A stretch of 64,000 bases of DNA from NCBI GenBank assembly GCA_032068765.1, contig DAMBHY010000001.1:186001-250000 (forward strand), given 5' to 3'. Positions 63,177-64,000 of this stretch are shown here, one piece after another (the stretch's first letter is position 1; each line of letters opens with the position of its first letter). The notes beneath the pieces were generated by a model. It was not told where the DNA came from and did no database searches. It worked only from the letters and a program-made list of their open reading frames with translations. The stretch is from DAMBHY01 sp032068765. GTDB taxonomy: Bacteria; Bacteroidota; Bacteroidia; Bacteroidales; Dysgonomonadaceae. The position numbers and the translations under genes are program-made.

Positions 63177-64000
63177 TTATACCAATTTTTTTACCCAGTC
63201 CTCTGTTTTTCCTGGCAAAAGATTTACAACAGGAACTTCAATCATAGTGTATGCTCCCGGGGCTTGTTTTAAACAAGCTCTAGCTGCTCCCACCAAAACT
63301 TGCGCTGTGAGTGCAGGATTATTTATACGCATGTTGAAATTGATAAGCTGGTTTTGAGTTTGTCCTGAGACGCCTTTGCGTTCCATCGTAACTCCGTGTC
63401 CCATATCTTTAATATCTTCCACATTTTCAACCTGAAAAACATGGGTTTCATCATGAGCGAAGTAATCATCTGCCTTTATGGAATCTGCAACTTCTTTAAA
63501 ATTATATCCATCTTTCAATTCTATGTAAACCATTCTACGATGGATGGAAGTTCCCAGTGGAATTGTCATTGAAAGGGCTGCTTTTACTCCATCTATTGCT
63601 TTTACAGCAACTGTATGTCCCATACTCATTCCGGGGCCGAAATTTGTATAAGTCAGACCTTTTGGAGCCATAGCTTCCATCAGTGTACGTATAACAGAGT
63701 CGCTACCTGGATCCCATCCAGCTGAGATTATAGAAACGCAATTATGTTCTTTTGCTTCTTGGTCCAAGGTTTTGCGCAAATCGAAAATTTGTGTATGAAT
63801 ATCAAAACTATCTACCGTATTAATCCCTAGTGCGAGGCATTCTTTAGCGTATTTTTCAACACTTCTGGTTGGTGTACACAAAATAGCGACATCCGTTTTT
63901 TCCAAATCAGAAATGGATGTAACCACTTTATACGGTTTTAACTCTTCAATAATTTTGTTGTTATCTCTTCTTACTACGCCAACAATTTCAAAATCAGGCG
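63177..64000 (-). CDS. ddh: meso-Diaminopimelate D-dehydrogenase (N-terminus outside window)
   Basis: NADPH-dependent enzyme that makes meso-diaminopimelate from tetrahydrodipicolinate in one step, for lysine and peptidoglycan. The frame remains open to base 64000, so the first residues are missing; PDFEIVGVVRRDNN is the first readable segment, part of the Rossmann domain. Then come ILCTPTRSVEKYA, SAGWDPGSDSVIRTLME and NFGPGMSMGHTVAVK, all typical of Ddh. The C-terminal residues are VNLLPGKTEDWVKKL. Confidence 0.93.
   Translation of the reverse strand, partial: PDFEIVGVVRRDNNKIIEELKPYKVVTSISDLEKTDVAILCTPTRSVEKYAKECLALGINTVDSFDIHTQIFDLRKTLDQEAKEHNCVSIISAGWDPGSDSVIRTLMEAMAPKGLTYTNFGPGMSMGHTVAVKAIDGVKAALSMTIPLGTSIHRRMVYIELKDGYNFKEVADSIKADDYFAHDETHVFQVENVEDIKDMGHGVTMERKGVSGQTQNQLINFNMRINNPALTAQVLVGAARACLKQAPGAYTMIEVPVVNLLPGKTEDWVKKLV

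Noticed and set aside
1..64000. tRNA or rRNA genes
   Set aside because: All gaps over 300 bp were read for cloverleaf and T-loop signatures and none was found.

Overview
The window reads as a chromosome segment from a Bacteroidota bacterium, most likely a member of the order Bacteroidales. The evidence is a SusC/SusD pair, Bacteroidetes-type -7 boxes (TAnnTTTG) before many genes, weak or absent Shine-Dalgarno sites, a DUF5606 gene, pyrB-pyrI, a diaminopimelate dehydrogenase and a low G+C content. I cannot assign a genus. The large HPII-type catalase and the DUF892 stress protein suggest some exposure to air. No rRNA, tRNA, CRISPR array or intact insertion sequence was seen.

Layout. Positions 1-3736 hold a cut-off acyltransferase, two GT4 glycosyltransferases and a flippase-like membrane protein, probably making an envelope glycolipid. 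Positions 3740-5977 (minus strand) are housekeeping: def, ruvX, lptB, folB. Positions 6063-12197 (plus) carry an M24 aminopeptidase, a gamma-carbonic-anhydrase-like protein, a PfkB-type kinase, an NhaD-like antiporter and an MFS exporter. Positions 12310-13599 are queC and queF, with a leader upstream of queC that can be folded like a preQ1-I riboswitch. Positions 13679-18042 hold a GH92 mannosidase, a remnant of a cation-diffusion transporter and a C69 dipeptidase. Positions 18272-20219 hold a thioesterase and an iron-sulfur/cupin group. Positions 20539-25876 hold trmD, two outer-membrane proteins and ybaK. Positions 26055-32296 hold katE, DUF892, a class A penicillin-binding protein and a DUF2892-SRPBCC fusion. 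Positions 32627-40336 hold a BtuB-like receptor, YitT, pyrBI, a flavin reductase and a U32 protein.

Positions 40337-41777 have no conventional long gene and are the oddest part of the window. They hold a three-hairpin REP-like element, an 8-G tract next to a promoter, a tiny double-glycine-leader peptide (apparently frameshifted) followed by a small two-helix membrane protein, a perfect 14-bp hairpin, and about 16 tandem 21-bp units. Positions 41778-44907 return to ordinary genes: NlpC/P60, lactonase, DUF5606, cdsA.

Positions 44910-60850 are a sialic-acid/amino-sugar utilisation locus: a ROK regulator diverging from an AGE-type epimerase, SusC/SusD, an SGNH esterase, a wrecked sialate O-acetylesterase, a GH20 hexosaminidase, a NanM-like mutarotase, a NanT-like transporter frameshifted in a 7-C tract, N-acetylneuraminate lyase, and a convergent nagB. 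It follows the known Bacteroides/Tannerella logic: outer-membrane uptake, periplasmic trimming, inner-membrane import, lyase, epimerase, then deaminase. No sialidase and no GlcNAc kinase lie in the window, and two genes are broken. The window closes with a flavodiiron protein, lgt and a cut-off ddh, all on the minus strand.
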